This document shows positions 36,387 to 45,180 of a stretch of DNA of 63,453 bases, in pieces. The notes beneath the pieces are model-generated. The model made no database searches. It saw nothing but the letters and a program-made list of their open reading frames with translations, and had not been told where the DNA came from. The position numbers and the translations under genes are program-made. The stretch covers positions 1 to 63,453 of the forward strand of contig NZ_BMND01000036.1 of the NCBI RefSeq assembly GCF_014646275.1, written 5' to 3'. The stretch's first letter is position 1; the number at the start of each line of letters is the position of its first letter. This stretch comes from Streptomyces kronopolitis. GTDB taxonomy: Bacteria; Actinomycetota; Actinomycetes; Streptomycetales; Streptomycetaceae.

Positions 36387-39300
36387 ATGGCACTTCCCGC
36401 TCCGCAGGGACGGCGGAGCAGCACCTTCACCCGGCTGCTGAGGCACGGTTTCACCGACCCCTCGGCGGCCGGGGAGCTGCTGCACACCCCCGAACTCGCC
36501 GCCGTCAGCGACGACTCGGTGCTGCTCGAAGCCCTCGGTGCCACCGCCGACCCGGACCTCGCGCTGCGCGGCCTGGCCCGGCTGGTGGAGGCGCAGGGCG
36601 AGGCGGACGCCCAGCAGACCCTGCTGAGCACGGTCGTCGCGGCGAAACCGCTGCGCGACCGGCTGCTGGGAGTGCTCGGCGCCTCCGAGGCGCTCGCCGA
36701 CCACCTCGTGCGCCATCCGCACGACTGGCAGTCGCTGGTCACCTACGAATCGGTCGATCTGCACCCCACCACCCCCGAGTTCGAGCTGGCACTCGCCGAG
36801 GGCATCTGGGGCGAACAGGGCGCCACCCGGCCGCGCGCGGACGCCCTGCGCACCGCCTACCGCCGCGCGCTGCTGGGCATCGCCGCCCGCGACGTGTGCG
36901 GCACAACCGATGTCGCCGAGGCCGCGGCCGAACTCGCCGACCTGGCCACCGCCACCATCCGGGCCGCCCTGGAGATCTCCTACGAGGAGGCGCCCGGCGA
37001 CGCCGCGGTGTCCCGGCTGGCCGTCATCGGCATGGGCAAGTGCGGCGGCCGCGAGCTGAACTACGTCTCCGACGTCGATGTCATCTTCGTGGCCGAGGCC
37101 AAGGAAGGCGTCGACGAGGCCGAGGCGCTCCGGGCCGCGACCCGGCTCGCGGCCCGCATGATGCGGCTGTGCTCGGACAACACCGCCGAGGGCACCATCT
37201 GGCCGGTGGACGCCAACCTGCGCCCCGAGGGCCGCAACGGCCCGCTGGTGCGCACCCTCTCCAGCCACCTCGCCTACTACCAGCGCTGGGCCAAGACCTG
37301 GGAGTTCCAGGCGCTGCTCAAGGCCCGCCCGATGGCCGGCGACCTGCAGTTGGGCCAGGAGTACCTCGACGCGCTCGCCCCGATGGTGTGGGAGGTCGCC
37401 GAGCGGGAGAACTTCGTCGCCGATGTGCGCCAGATGCGCCGCCGGGTCGTCGAGAACATCCCCGCGGCCCAGGTCGAACGGGAACTCAAGCTCGGCCCCG
37501 GTGGCCTGCGCGACGTCGAATTCGCCGTCCAGCTCCTCCAGTTGGTGCATGGCCGCAGCGACGCCACCCTGCGCAGCGCCACCACCCTCGACGCCCTCGC
37601 GGCACTGGCGGCCGGCGGCTACGTCGGACGCCAGGACGCCGCGGCCCTGGACGCCGCCTACCGATTCCTGCGCACCCTGGAGCACCGCATCCAGCTCTTC
37701 CGGATGCGCCGCACCCATCTGATGCCCGAGGACGAGGGCGACCTGCGGCGCCTGGCCCGCTCGCTGGGGCTGCGCACCGAGCCCGTCGACACCCTCCGCA
37801 AGGAGTGGCGCTGGCACGCCCGCGAAGTGCGCCGGCTGCACGAGAAGCTCTTCTACCGCCCGCTGCTCGACGCCGTCGCCACCCTGGAGACCGGCGAGAT
37901 CCGGCTGTCCGCCCGGGCCGCCGGCCACCGCCTCGAAGCACTCGGCTACGCCGACCCGGTCGCCGCGCTGCGGCACCTGGAGGCACTCGCCTCCGGCGTC
38001 ACCCGCAAGGCCGCCATCCAGCGCACCCTGCTGCCGGTGCTGCTGTCCTGGTTCGCCGACTCCGCCGACCCGGACGCCGGACTCCTCAACTTCCGCAAGG
38101 TCTCCGACGCCCTCGGCAAGACCCCCTGGTACCTGCGGCTGCTGCGCGACGAGGGCGCCGCCGCCGAGAACCTCGCCCGGGTGCTGTCCGCCGGCCGGCT
38201 CGCCCCCGACCTGCTGCTGCGCGCCCCCGAGGCGGTCGCCCTGCTCGGCGCCACCGACGGGCTGAAGGCCCGCAGCCGCGCCGCCCTGGAACAGGAGGTG
38301 CTGGCCGCGGTCGGCCGCGCGGACGGCGCGGAGGCGGCCGTCGCCGCGGCCCGCGGGGTGCGCCGCCGCGAGCTGTTCCGCACCGCCGCGGCGGATGTGA
38401 TCGGCGCCTACGGCACGGAGTACAGCCCGGCACACACCGACCACGGCCGCTCCGTCGACCAGGTCGGCACCGCGGTCTCCGACCTCAACGCCGCCACCCT
38501 GGCCGGCGCCCTGCGGGCCGCGGTCCGCGACCGGTGGGGCGACACCCTGCCCACCCGCTTCGCGGTGATCGGCATGGGCCGGTTCGGCGGCCGGGAGCTG
38601 AGCTACGGCTCGGACGCCGACGTCCTCTTCGTCCACGAACCGCGCGAGGGCGCCGACGAGCAGGAGGCCGCCAAGGCCGCCCACGCCGTCGCCAACGAGA
38701 TGCGCCGGCTGCTCGAACTCCCTTCCTCCGACCCGCCGTTGCCGATCGACGCCGACCTGCGCCCGGAGGGCCGGTCCGGCCCCCTGGTGCGCACGCTCGC
38801 CTCCTACGCCGCCTACTACCGGCGCTGGTCGCTGGTGTGGGAGTCGCAGGCCCTGCTGCGCGCCGAGCCGGTCGCCGGCGACGCCGACCTGGGGCAGCGG
38901 TTCATCGAGCTGATCGACCCGCTGCGCTACCCCGCCGAGGGGCTGGGCGACGAGGCGGTCCGCGAGATCCGCAAGCTCAAGGCCCGCATGGAGGCCGAAC
39001 GGCTCCCCCGCGGCGCGGACCCGACCACCCACGCCAAGCTGGGCCGCGGCGGCCTGAGCGACGTCGAATGGACCGTGCAGCTGCTGCAGATGCAACACGG
39101 CTGGGAGATCCCCGGCCTGCGCACCACCCGCACCCGCGAGGCCCTGGCCGCCGCGCACGCCGCCGAATTGATCACCACCGAGGACGCCGAGACCCTCGAC
39201 GAGGCGTGGGTCCTGGCGGCCCGCGTACGCAACGCGGTCATGCTGGTCCGCGCCCGCCCCGGCGACACGTTCCCCGCCGACGGCCGCGAACTGTCCGCCG

Positions 39301-39413
39301 TGGCCCGCTACCTCGGCTACGAGGAGGGCCACGTGGGCGAACTCCTCGACGACTACCGCCGCGTTACGCGGCGGGCGCGAGCGGTCGTCGAAGAGCGGTT
39401 CTATGGCGGATAG
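36387..39413 (+). CDS. glnE: Bifunctional glutamine synthetase adenylyltransferase/adenylyl-removing enzyme
   Basis: 1008-residue cytosolic enzyme with two homologous nucleotidyltransferase domains. The N-terminal removase core has IGMGKCGGREL then SDVDVIF at residues ~213-235; the C-terminal transferase core has IGMGRFGGREL then SDADVLF at ~727-750. Helical bundles lie after each. It switches the main glutamine synthetase GlnA (not in this window) on and off by AMP transfer. It starts 26 bp after glnA2 at ATG 36387 with GAGAGG 6 nt upstream; the in-frame ATG at 36297 would overlap glnA2 and is not used. A hairpin-rich repeat region follows directly. Confidence 0.96.
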   Translation: MALPAPQGRRSSTFTRLLRHGFTDPSAAGELLHTPELAAVSDDSVLLEALGATADPDLALRGLARLVEAQGEADAQQTLLSTVVAAKPLRDRLLGVLGASEALADHLVRHPHDWQSLVTYESVDLHPTTPEFELALAEGIWGEQGATRPRADALRTAYRRALLGIAARDVCGTTDVAEAAAELADLATATIRAALEISYEEAPGDAAVSRLAVIGMGKCGGRELNYVSDVDVIFVAEAKEGVDEAEALRAATRLAARMMRLCSDNTAEGTIWPVDANLRPEGRNGPLVRTLSSHLAYYQRWAKTWEFQALLKARPMAGDLQLGQEYLDALAPMVWEVAERENFVADVRQMRRRVVENIPAAQVERELKLGPGGLRDVEFAVQLLQLVHGRSDATLRSATTLDALAALAAGGYVGRQDAAALDAAYRFLRTLEHRIQLFRMRRTHLMPEDEGDLRRLARSLGLRTEPVDTLRKEWRWHAREVRRLHEKLFYRPLLDAVATLETGEIRLSARAAGHRLEALGYADPVAALRHLEALASGVTRKAAIQRTLLPVLLSWFADSADPDAGLLNFRKVSDALGKTPWYLRLLRDEGAAAENLARVLSAGRLAPDLLLRAPEAVALLGATDGLKARSRAALEQEVLAAVGRADGAEAAVAAARGVRRRELFRTAAADVIGAYGTEYSPAHTDHGRSVDQVGTAVSDLNAATLAGALRAAVRDRWGDTLPTRFAVIGMGRFGGRELSYGSDADVLFVHEPREGADEQEAAKAAHAVANEMRRLLELPSSDPPLPIDADLRPEGRSGPLVRTLASYAAYYRRWSLVWESQALLRAEPVAGDADLGQRFIELIDPLRYPAEGLGDEAVREIRKLKARMEAERLPRGADPTTHAKLGRGGLSDVEWTVQLLQMQHGWEIPGLRTTRTREALAAAHAAELITTEDAETLDEAWVLAARVRNAVMLVRARPGDTFPADGRELSAVARYLGYEEGHVGELLDDYRRVTRRARAVVEERFYGG

Positions 39414-39549
39414 CCCACGCTTTTGTCTTTTCCGCCGTGGTTTGTTGCGCGCCGTTTGTCGCCCGCTTCGCGGTGCGCTCGTTGTTTTCGCCTGCGGCGG
39501 GCGGGGCCGCTGCGCGGGGCTGTTGGGTGCGGTGGCGGTCCTGCGGGGT

Positions 39550-39588
39550 CGGTGTGTGGGACTGCTTCGCTTTACGTCCCACACACCG
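39550..39588 (+). repeat. Hairpin A, 13-bp stem, loop TGCTTCGCTTTAC
   Basis: Perfect 13-bp stem (39550-39562 with 39576-39588) and a 13-nt loop at 39563-39575. It may terminate glnE transcription. The loop is the exact reverse complement of the loop of hairpin B. Confidence 0.85.
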
Positions 39589-39769
39589 CCCCCTCCGGCC
39601 CGCCCCCTCCCGTTGAGGGGTGGGGAGAAGGCCGGTGGGGGTGCACGTGGGTGGGCGAGCGCGCCTCGTGGTCTACCGAAACAGCCGACGACGGACCGAG
39701 GCTCTGGCCGGGCACGACGCCCGCCCCCACCCACCGTCAGACATCCCCCACGGGAGGGGACGGGCCGGA

Positions 39770-39818
39770 GGGGCCTGGTCTGTGGACGTAAAGCGAAGCA
39801 GTCCACAGACCAGGCCCC
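39770..39818 (+). repeat. Hairpin B, 18-bp stem, loop GTAAAGCGAAGCA
   Basis: Perfect 18-bp stem (39770-39787 with 39801-39818) and a 13-nt loop at 39788-39800. On the minus strand it lies downstream of the PAP2 gene and may terminate it. Compared with hairpin A in the same orientation, the stem sequence differs on both arms (compensatory changes) while the loop is identical. Confidence 0.85.
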
Positions 39819-39863
39819 GGAGGACCGTCACCGCACCCGACACCCACCCGCCCGCCGCAGGCG

Positions 39864-39993
39864 CAACGGCGAGAAGCCACTGCGGCGCCGCAGAAAACAA
39901 CGCGGGAACAGCCCGCGCAGCGGAAAGGCAACGGCGAAAGACCACTGCGGCGCCGCAGACAAAAACGTGGGAAGAACGCTCAAGCGCAGCGGA
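39864..39993 (+). repeat. 65-bp tandem direct repeat, two copies
   Basis: Two imperfect copies start with CAACGGCGA at 39864 and 39929. Each contains the perfect 14-bp palindrome CTGCGGCGCCGCAG (39880-39893 and 39945-39958). The second copy contributes the last codons and stop of the PAP2 gene. Confidence 0.75.
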
Positions 39994-40819
39994 CCGGTAC
40001 AGGCGACAGACGATGGGGAAGCCCCTTGTACCAAACCGTCGCCACCCCGAACCCGAAGGCCAGGCACAGGACGCCGCCGACCGCGTCGAGCCAGAAGTGG
40101 TTGGCGGTGGAGACGATGACCAGGAGGGTGAGGGCGGGGTAGCACAGGCCGAGGATCCTGGCCCACAGGGGCTTCGCCAGGAGGGCGATCGTGATGCCGC
40201 ACCACAGTGACCAGCCGATGTGCATCGACGGCATCGCGGCGTACTGGTTGGACATCGAGGCGAGGTTGCCGGACGCCATCGAGCCCCACGTCCCGTGGTC
40301 GATGAGGGTGTCGACGAAGCCGCCGCCGGTCATCAGCCGGGGTGGCGCCAGCGGGAAGAAGTAGTAGCCGAGCAACGCGACGCCGGTGGTGGCGAACAGC
40401 GCCAGCCGCGCGGCGGCGTAGCGGCCCGGGTGCCAGCGGTAGAGCCAGATCAGCACGCCGATGGTGACGATGAAGTGCAGTGTCGCGTAGTAGTAGTTCA
40501 TCGACACGATCAGCCACGTCACGGAGTCGACCGCGTGGTTGACGGTGCGCTCGACGGCGATGCCCAGGCTGTGCTCCGCCTGCCAGATCCAGTCGGCGTT
40601 CCGCAGTGCCTTGGCCTTCTGCTCCGGTACCGCGTTGCGGATCAGCGAATACGTCCAGTAGCTGACCGCGATCAGCAGGACCTCGAACCAGAGCCGGGGC
40701 ATGCGCGGGGACCTCAGCCGGGCCAACCGGCCCTCGCCCGCCGGGCGGTCCGCGTCGTCCCCGGTGGGTGTCGGGGTGGTCGGCAGGCCGTCCAGAGTCC
40801 TCGTGTTCGCATCACCCAT
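39980..40819 (-). CDS. PAP2/AUR1-type membrane phosphatase or phosphotransferase
   Basis: 279-residue polytopic membrane protein (about six TM). It has a disordered acidic N-terminus, and the PAP2 motifs PPRLMTGGGF, YAAMPSMHIGWSLW (catalytic His) and ANHFWLDAVGG (second His and Asp), the arrangement seen in inositol-phosphoryl-ceramide-synthase-like (AUR1) proteins. It may remove or transfer a lipid-linked phosphate on the outer membrane face. Its final residues and stop codon fall inside the repeat region. It lies 118 bp downstream of a lacI-type gene on the same strand; a functional link is not evident. Confidence 0.85.
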   Translation of the reverse strand: MGDANTRTLDGLPTTPTPTGDDADRPAGEGRLARLRSPRMPRLWFEVLLIAVSYWTYSLIRNAVPEQKAKALRNADWIWQAEHSLGIAVERTVNHAVDSVTWLIVSMNYYYATLHFIVTIGVLIWLYRWHPGRYAAARLALFATTGVALLGYYFFPLAPPRLMTGGGFVDTLIDHGTWGSMASGNLASMSNQYAAMPSMHIGWSLWCGITIALLAKPLWARILGLCYPALTLLVIVSTANHFWLDAVGGVLCLAFGFGVATVWYKGLPHRLSPVPVRCA

Positions 40820-40937
40820 AGGCAGACAGTCTGCCAGAAAGGGACGTCCCGCCGATCATCCTTCGGTCGGGTATTCGAAGCCGCATATCGGTCTTGAGGG
40901 GGACGACGAACCCCCGCCGTTCTCGGGGGTGCGCCCG

Positions 40938-41987
40938 TCAGCGGGCCCGCGCCGGCTTGGGGATCCGGGCCGTTTTCGGGGCGGAGGCGGTCGAGCCGCG
41001 GACCACCAGCTCGGGGTGGAAGACGAACTCGCTGTGCGGGGCCGGGGTGCCGCCGACCTCCTCCAGCAGTGCGCGCACCGCCGCCTGCCCCATGGCCGTG
41101 ACCGGCTGCCGGATCGTGGTCAGCGGCGGGTCGGTGAAGGCGATCAGCGGGGAGTCGTCGAAGCCGACCACGGAGAGGTCCCGGGGGACGTCCAGCCCGC
41201 GCTGCCGGGCGGCGCGGATCGCGCCGAGCGCCATCATGTCGCTGGCGCAGACGATGGCCGTCGCGCCCTGCTCGATCAGCGCGCCCGCCGCGGCCTGCCC
41301 GCCCTCCAGGGTGTAGAGGGAGTGCTGGATGAACGGCTCCGCCTCGGCCGGGCCGGTCTGCAGCCGCTCCTGCATGCTGCGGACGAAGCCCTCGATCTTG
41401 CGCTGCACGGGCACGAAGCGCTTGGGGCCGAGGGCCAGCCCGATCCGCCGGTGGCCGAGCGCGCCGAGGTGGGTGACCGCGAGATCCACCGCGGCGCGGT
41501 CGTCGGGGGAGACGAAGGGCGCCTGGACCTTGTCGGAGAAGCCGTTGATGAGGACGAACGGCACGCCCTGGCCGCGCAGCTGCTCGTAGCGCTGCATGTC
41601 GGCGGAGGTGTCGGCGTGCAGCCCGGAGACGAAGATGATGCCGGCCACCCCGCGGTCGACCAGCATCTCGGTCAGCTCGTCCTCCGTGGAGCCGCCCGGC
41701 GTCTGGGTCGCGAGGACCGGGGTGTAGCCCTGGCGGGTCAGGGCCTGCCCGATGACCTGCGCGAAGGCCGGGAAGATCGGGTTGTCCAGCTCCGGGGTGA
41801 TCAGTCCGACCAGCCCGGCGCTGCGTTGGCGCAGCCGCACCGGGCGTTCGTAGCCCAGCACGTCGAGGGCGGCGAGCACGGACTGGCGGGTGGTGGCGGA
41901 GACGCCGGGCTTCCCGTTGAGAACCCTGCTGACGGTGGCCTCGCTGACACCCGCCTGTGCTGCGATATCGGCAAGCCGGGCGGTCAT
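40938..41987 (-). CDS. LacI-family regulator (MalR-like), copy 1
   Basis: 349-residue repressor. The N-terminal helix-turn-helix RLADIAAQAGVSEATVSRVLNG and the following hinge helix (VLAALDVLGYERP) are textbook LacI. The periplasmic-binding-protein-like sensor runs from GLVGLITPELDNPIFPAF to GFDDSPLIAFTDPPLTT. It lies 24 bp after the alpha-glucosidase gene on the same strand with a poor ribosome site. It is closely similar along its length to the second LacI gene at 48563-49627, so the two are paralogues. By synteny with S. coelicolor (malR beside malE) this copy is the better candidate for MalR, the maltose-operon repressor. Confidence 0.9.
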   Translation of the reverse strand: MTARLADIAAQAGVSEATVSRVLNGKPGVSATTRQSVLAALDVLGYERPVRLRQRSAGLVGLITPELDNPIFPAFAQVIGQALTRQGYTPVLATQTPGGSTEDELTEMLVDRGVAGIIFVSGLHADTSADMQRYEQLRGQGVPFVLINGFSDKVQAPFVSPDDRAAVDLAVTHLGALGHRRIGLALGPKRFVPVQRKIEGFVRSMQERLQTGPAEAEPFIQHSLYTLEGGQAAAGALIEQGATAIVCASDMMALGAIRAARQRGLDVPRDLSVVGFDDSPLIAFTDPPLTTIRQPVTAMGQAAVRALLEEVGGTPAPHSEFVFHPELVVRGSTASAPKTARIPKPARAR

Positions 41988-42011
41988 GGGTGGGACTGTA
42001 CCGTTCTGCTG

Positions 42012-43670
42012 TCAGATTGCCCACCAGGTGCAGCTGTCACCGGGCAGCACCGCGCCGGCGCCGTCCACGGTCACCGGGGCGCTGGCCAGCAGCACGGTGC
42101 CGGGCGCCGGGAGGGTCAGGGGGCGGCCGAGGGTGTTGACGGTGCACAGCACGCCGGGGCGGCGGAAGGCGAGCACCCCCTCGGGCGCGGATTCCCAGCT
42201 CATCGAGGTGTCGCCCAGGCCCGGCAGCCGGCGCCGCAGGGCCAGCGCGGTGCGGTAGAGCTCCAGGGTCGAGCCGGGGTCGCCGGTCTGGGCGGCCACG
42301 GTCAGCGCGCGCCAGTCGGCGGGCTGCGGCAGCCAGCTGCCGCCGGGCCCGAAGCCGTACGGCGGCCGCTCGCCGGACCAGGGCAGCGGCACCCGGCAGC
42401 CGTCGCGGAAGCCCTCCTGGCCGCTGGTGTCCCCACCGCCGTCGGCGGCCGCGGCACCGGCGGCCGCGCCCGGGCGGCGGCCGCGGAAGAACGCCGGGTC
42501 CTGGCGGACCTCGTCGGGCAGGTCGGTGACCTCGGGCAGGCCGAGTTCCTCGCCCTGGTAGAGGTAGGCGGAGCCGGGCAGGGCCAGCATGAGGAGGGTG
42601 GCGGCGCGGGCCCGGTCCAGGCCGCCGCCGAGTCGGGTGGTGTGGCGGACCACGTCGTGGTTGGACAGCACCCAGGTGGTGGGGGCGCCGACCGAGGCGG
42701 TGGCGGCGAGCGAGGCGTCGATGACCGTGCGCAGCGCCCCGGCCTGCCAGGGGGCGTTGAGGAACTGGAAGTTGAAGGCCTGGTGGAGCTCGTCGGGGCG
42801 GACGTAGAGGGCGAGGCGTTCGGGGGTGGGCGCCCAGGCCTCGGCGACACCGATCACCGGGGTGCCGTGCGCCGCGGTGTGGCCGTCCAGCAGCCGGCGC
42901 CAGGTGCGGTGGATGTCGTGCACGCCGTCCTGGTCGAAGAACGGCAGGACCTGGGTGCCGATCAGCTGGGCCTGCCGGCCGTGGCCGATGTCCGGCAGGC
43001 CGGGTGCCTTGATCATGCCGTGCGCGACATCGACCCGGAAGCCGTCCACCCCCAGGTCGAGCCAGAAGCGCATGATGGCCTCGAACTCGGCGTGCACCTC
43101 CGGGTCGTCCCAGTTCAGATCGGGCTGTTCGGGGGCGAACAGATGGAGGTACCAGTCGCCGCGCTCGGTGCGGGTCCAGGCCGGGCCGCCGAAGACCGAC
43201 TCCCAGTCGTTGGGCGGGAGTTCGCCGCCGGCGCCCCTGCCCGGACGGAAGACGTAGCGCTGCCGGGCGAGTTCGGGGTCCCGGAACCACGGGTGCCGGT
43301 CGGAGGTGTGGTTCGGCACGATGTCGACGATCACCCGCAGGCCCAGCTCATGGGCGCGGCGCAGCAGTTCGGCGGCGTCGTCGAGGGTGCCGAAGAGCGG
43401 GTCGACGGCGCGGTAGTCGGCGACGTCGTAGCCGCCGTCGGCCTGCGGTGAGGCGTAGAACGGGGTGAGCCAGACGGCGTCCACCCCCAGGTCCTTCAGG
43501 TACGGCAGCCGCTCACGGGCCCCGCGCAGATCGCCGATTCCGTCGCCGTCGCTGTCGGCGAACGAGCGGACGTAGACCTGGTAGATCACGGCGTCGCGCC
43601 ACCACCCGGGATCACGGCCGGCCGAGGGGGCACGGGGGGCGGGGCTGGGGGAAGTGAGCTCCTGGGTCAT
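42012..43670 (-). CDS. Intracellular alpha-glucosidase, GH13 (paralogue of AglA)
   Basis: 552-residue glycoside hydrolase without signal peptide. GH13 regions are WWRDAVIYQVYVRSF, GVDAVWLTPFY, DIVPNHTSD, GFRVDVAHG (nucleophile Asp), GVAEAWAPT (acid/base Glu) and VLSNHDVVRH (third Asp). It would split terminal glucose from imported maltose and maltodextrins. ATG 43670 has AGGGAC 7 nt upstream. It is strongly similar to the 46980-48566 enzyme but carries an Ala/Gly-rich insertion (about residues 392-415, RRPGAAAGAAAADGGG). It is divergent from malE over a shared promoter and followed by lacI copy 1. Confidence 0.93.
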   Translation of the reverse strand: MTQELTSPSPAPRAPSAGRDPGWWRDAVIYQVYVRSFADSDGDGIGDLRGARERLPYLKDLGVDAVWLTPFYASPQADGGYDVADYRAVDPLFGTLDDAAELLRRAHELGLRVIVDIVPNHTSDRHPWFRDPELARQRYVFRPGRGAGGELPPNDWESVFGGPAWTRTERGDWYLHLFAPEQPDLNWDDPEVHAEFEAIMRFWLDLGVDGFRVDVAHGMIKAPGLPDIGHGRQAQLIGTQVLPFFDQDGVHDIHRTWRRLLDGHTAAHGTPVIGVAEAWAPTPERLALYVRPDELHQAFNFQFLNAPWQAGALRTVIDASLAATASVGAPTTWVLSNHDVVRHTTRLGGGLDRARAATLLMLALPGSAYLYQGEELGLPEVTDLPDEVRQDPAFFRGRRPGAAAGAAAADGGGDTSGQEGFRDGCRVPLPWSGERPPYGFGPGGSWLPQPADWRALTVAAQTGDPGSTLELYRTALALRRRLPGLGDTSMSWESAPEGVLAFRRPGVLCTVNTLGRPLTLPAPGTVLLASAPVTVDGAGAVLPGDSCTWWAI

Positions 43671-43782
43671 CTGCCGTCCCTGTCGGATCAAGAGGCGTGC
43701 ATGCCGTCACGCAATCAACGCGCGGGCGGGCACGGGGTGACGGTGCCGCGGGTGCCCCAAGGGTCCCGTTCCAGCCATCTCG

Positions 43783-43825
43783 TTGCAATTCGTTCCAGGG
43801 GTCTTGCAGAAATTTGCCGCAAAGT
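43783..43825. promoter_or_regulatory. Candidate MalR operator region between agl and malE
   Basis: In the 223-bp divergent promoter region, TTGCAA (43783-43788) and CTTGCA (43803-43808) lie 20 bp apart. CTTGC is also the left arm of an imperfect inverted repeat ending in GCAAAG (about 43820-43825). CTTGCA-type repeats are, as I recall, the MalR-binding element of Streptomyces alpha-glucan genes; similar repeats precede the pullulanase gene in this window. Confidence 0.55.
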
Positions 43826-43893
43826 CTTTCGGTTTGTTTGCGGCGCTGTTACGTTCCTGACCGCCATCTGAGGCATTTCTCTAAGGAGTTCAC

Positions 43894-45180
43894 ATGCGGC
43901 GTGGCATACGGGGCGCAGCGGCCACCGCGCTGGTAGCGGGCATGGCACTGGCAGCGACGGCGTGCGGCGGGGGTGACGGGGGCAGCGGCGGCGACAGCTC
44001 GGGCGAACTGTCCGGAACCGTTACCTTCTGGGACACCTCCAACGACGCCGAGAAGGCGACGTACCGCAAGCTTGCCGAAGGTTTCCAGAAGGAGCACCCG
44101 AAGGTCCACGTTCAGTATGTGAACGTTCCGTTCGGCGATGCCAACGCCAAGTTCAAGAACGCCGCCGGCGGCAACTCCGGTGCGCCCGACGTGATGCGCA
44201 CCGAGGTCGCCTGGACCGCCGACTTCGCCAACCTCGGCTACCTCGCCCCGCTCGACGGCACCCCCGCCCTCGACAGGACCGACGACTACCTCCCGCAGGC
44301 CGTCGGCTCCACGAAGTTCAAGGGCAAGACCTACGCCGCACCCCAGGTCATCGACACCCTCGGCCTCTTCTACAACAAGAAGCTCCTCAAGGACGCCGGC
44401 GTCGGCGTGCCCAAGACCTTCGCCGAACTCGCCGCCGACGCCAAGAAGATCAAGGCGAAGACCGGCGCCACCGCCCTCTACCTGCGCGGCGACGACCCCT
44501 ACTGGTTCCTGCCCTACCTCTACGGCGAGGGCGGCAACATGGTCGACGCCCGCGACAAGATCGTGCAGATCGACGACGGCGCCGGCGTCAAGGCCTTCAA
44601 GACCCTCAAGGACCTGGTCGACTCCAAGGCGGCCGTCACCGACGCCACCGACGGCCAGGAGAACCAGCTCAAGGCCCTCAAGGACGGCACCGTCGCGATG
44701 GCCGTCGACGGCCCGTGGGACATCGAGGGCGCCCGCGCCGGCAAGGCGTTCCAGCCCCCCGCCGGCAAGGAGAACCTCGGCGTCGCCCCCGTGCCCGCCG
44801 GCTCCCGGGCCCAGGGCTCCCCGCAGGGCGGCTGGAACCTCTCCGTCTACGCGGGCAGCAAGAACCTGCGTGCCTCCTACGCCTTCGTGAAGTACATGAG
44901 CTCCGCCAAGGTCCAGCAGCAGACCACCGACAAGCTCAGCCTGCTGCCCACCCGCAAGTCCGTGTACGAGGTGCCGGCCGTCAAGAACAACGAGATGGTG
45001 AAGTTCTTCAAGCCCGCCGTGGACGGCGCCGTCCAGCGCCCCTGGATCGCCGAGGGCAACTCCCTCTTCGAGCCGATCAAGGTCCAGATGAACAAGGTGC
45101 TCACCGGCTCCGCCACGCCCGAGCAGGCCGCCAAGGCGACCGGCGACGCCTACCGGAAGCTGCTCAAGGACTACAAGTGA
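43894..45180 (+). CDS. malE: Maltose/maltodextrin-binding lipoprotein
   Basis: 428-residue ABC-importer solute-binding protein. The N-terminal lipoprotein signal ends at Cys24 (LAATAC), followed by a Gly/Ser linker and the family-1 binding fold (GTVTFWDTSN, APDVMRTEVAWTADF, VAMAVDGPWDIEGA). A strong AAGGAG ribosome site lies 5 nt before ATG 43894. It starts the malE-malF-malG-aglA-lacI operon and captures malto-oligosaccharides released by secreted amylase or pullulanase. Specificity for maltose rests on the adjacent alpha-glucosidases and the synteny with S. coelicolor malEFG. Confidence 0.93.
   Translation: MRRGIRGAAATALVAGMALAATACGGGDGGSGGDSSGELSGTVTFWDTSNDAEKATYRKLAEGFQKEHPKVHVQYVNVPFGDANAKFKNAAGGNSGAPDVMRTEVAWTADFANLGYLAPLDGTPALDRTDDYLPQAVGSTKFKGKTYAAPQVIDTLGLFYNKKLLKDAGVGVPKTFAELAADAKKIKAKTGATALYLRGDDPYWFLPYLYGEGGNMVDARDKIVQIDDGAGVKAFKTLKDLVDSKAAVTDATDGQENQLKALKDGTVAMAVDGPWDIEGARAGKAFQPPAGKENLGVAPVPAGSRAQGSPQGGWNLSVYAGSKNLRASYAFVKYMSSAKVQQQTTDKLSLLPTRKSVYEVPAVKNNEMVKFFKPAVDGAVQRPWIAEGNSLFEPIKVQMNKVLTGSATPEQAAKATGDAYRKLLKDYK

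Larger units (their letters stand above)
39414..39979. repeat. 566-bp gap built of two inverted copies of a hairpin-bearing repeat
   Basis: The segments ~39415-39640 and ~39735-39993 are imperfect reverse complements of each other. Shared blocks are GCCTGCGGCGGGCGGG, GGGTGCGGTG, the 13-nt TGCTTCGCTTTAC, CCCCTCCGGCCCG and CCCCTCCCGT. Each copy forms one long hairpin around the 13-nt block. The right copy also holds a 65-bp tandem duplication and runs into the PAP2 stop codon. Several overlapping open frames here read low-complexity Arg/Pro/Ala peptides and are not credible genes. This looks like a dispersed Streptomyces intergenic element. Confidence 0.8.

Noticed and set aside
39364..39945. 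Small open frames in the glnE-PAP2 gap, e.g. peptides containing GRKAKQS or LLRFTS
   Set aside because: They are translations of the repeat element; frame similarity between copies follows from DNA similarity, and no ribosome site or codon bias supports them.
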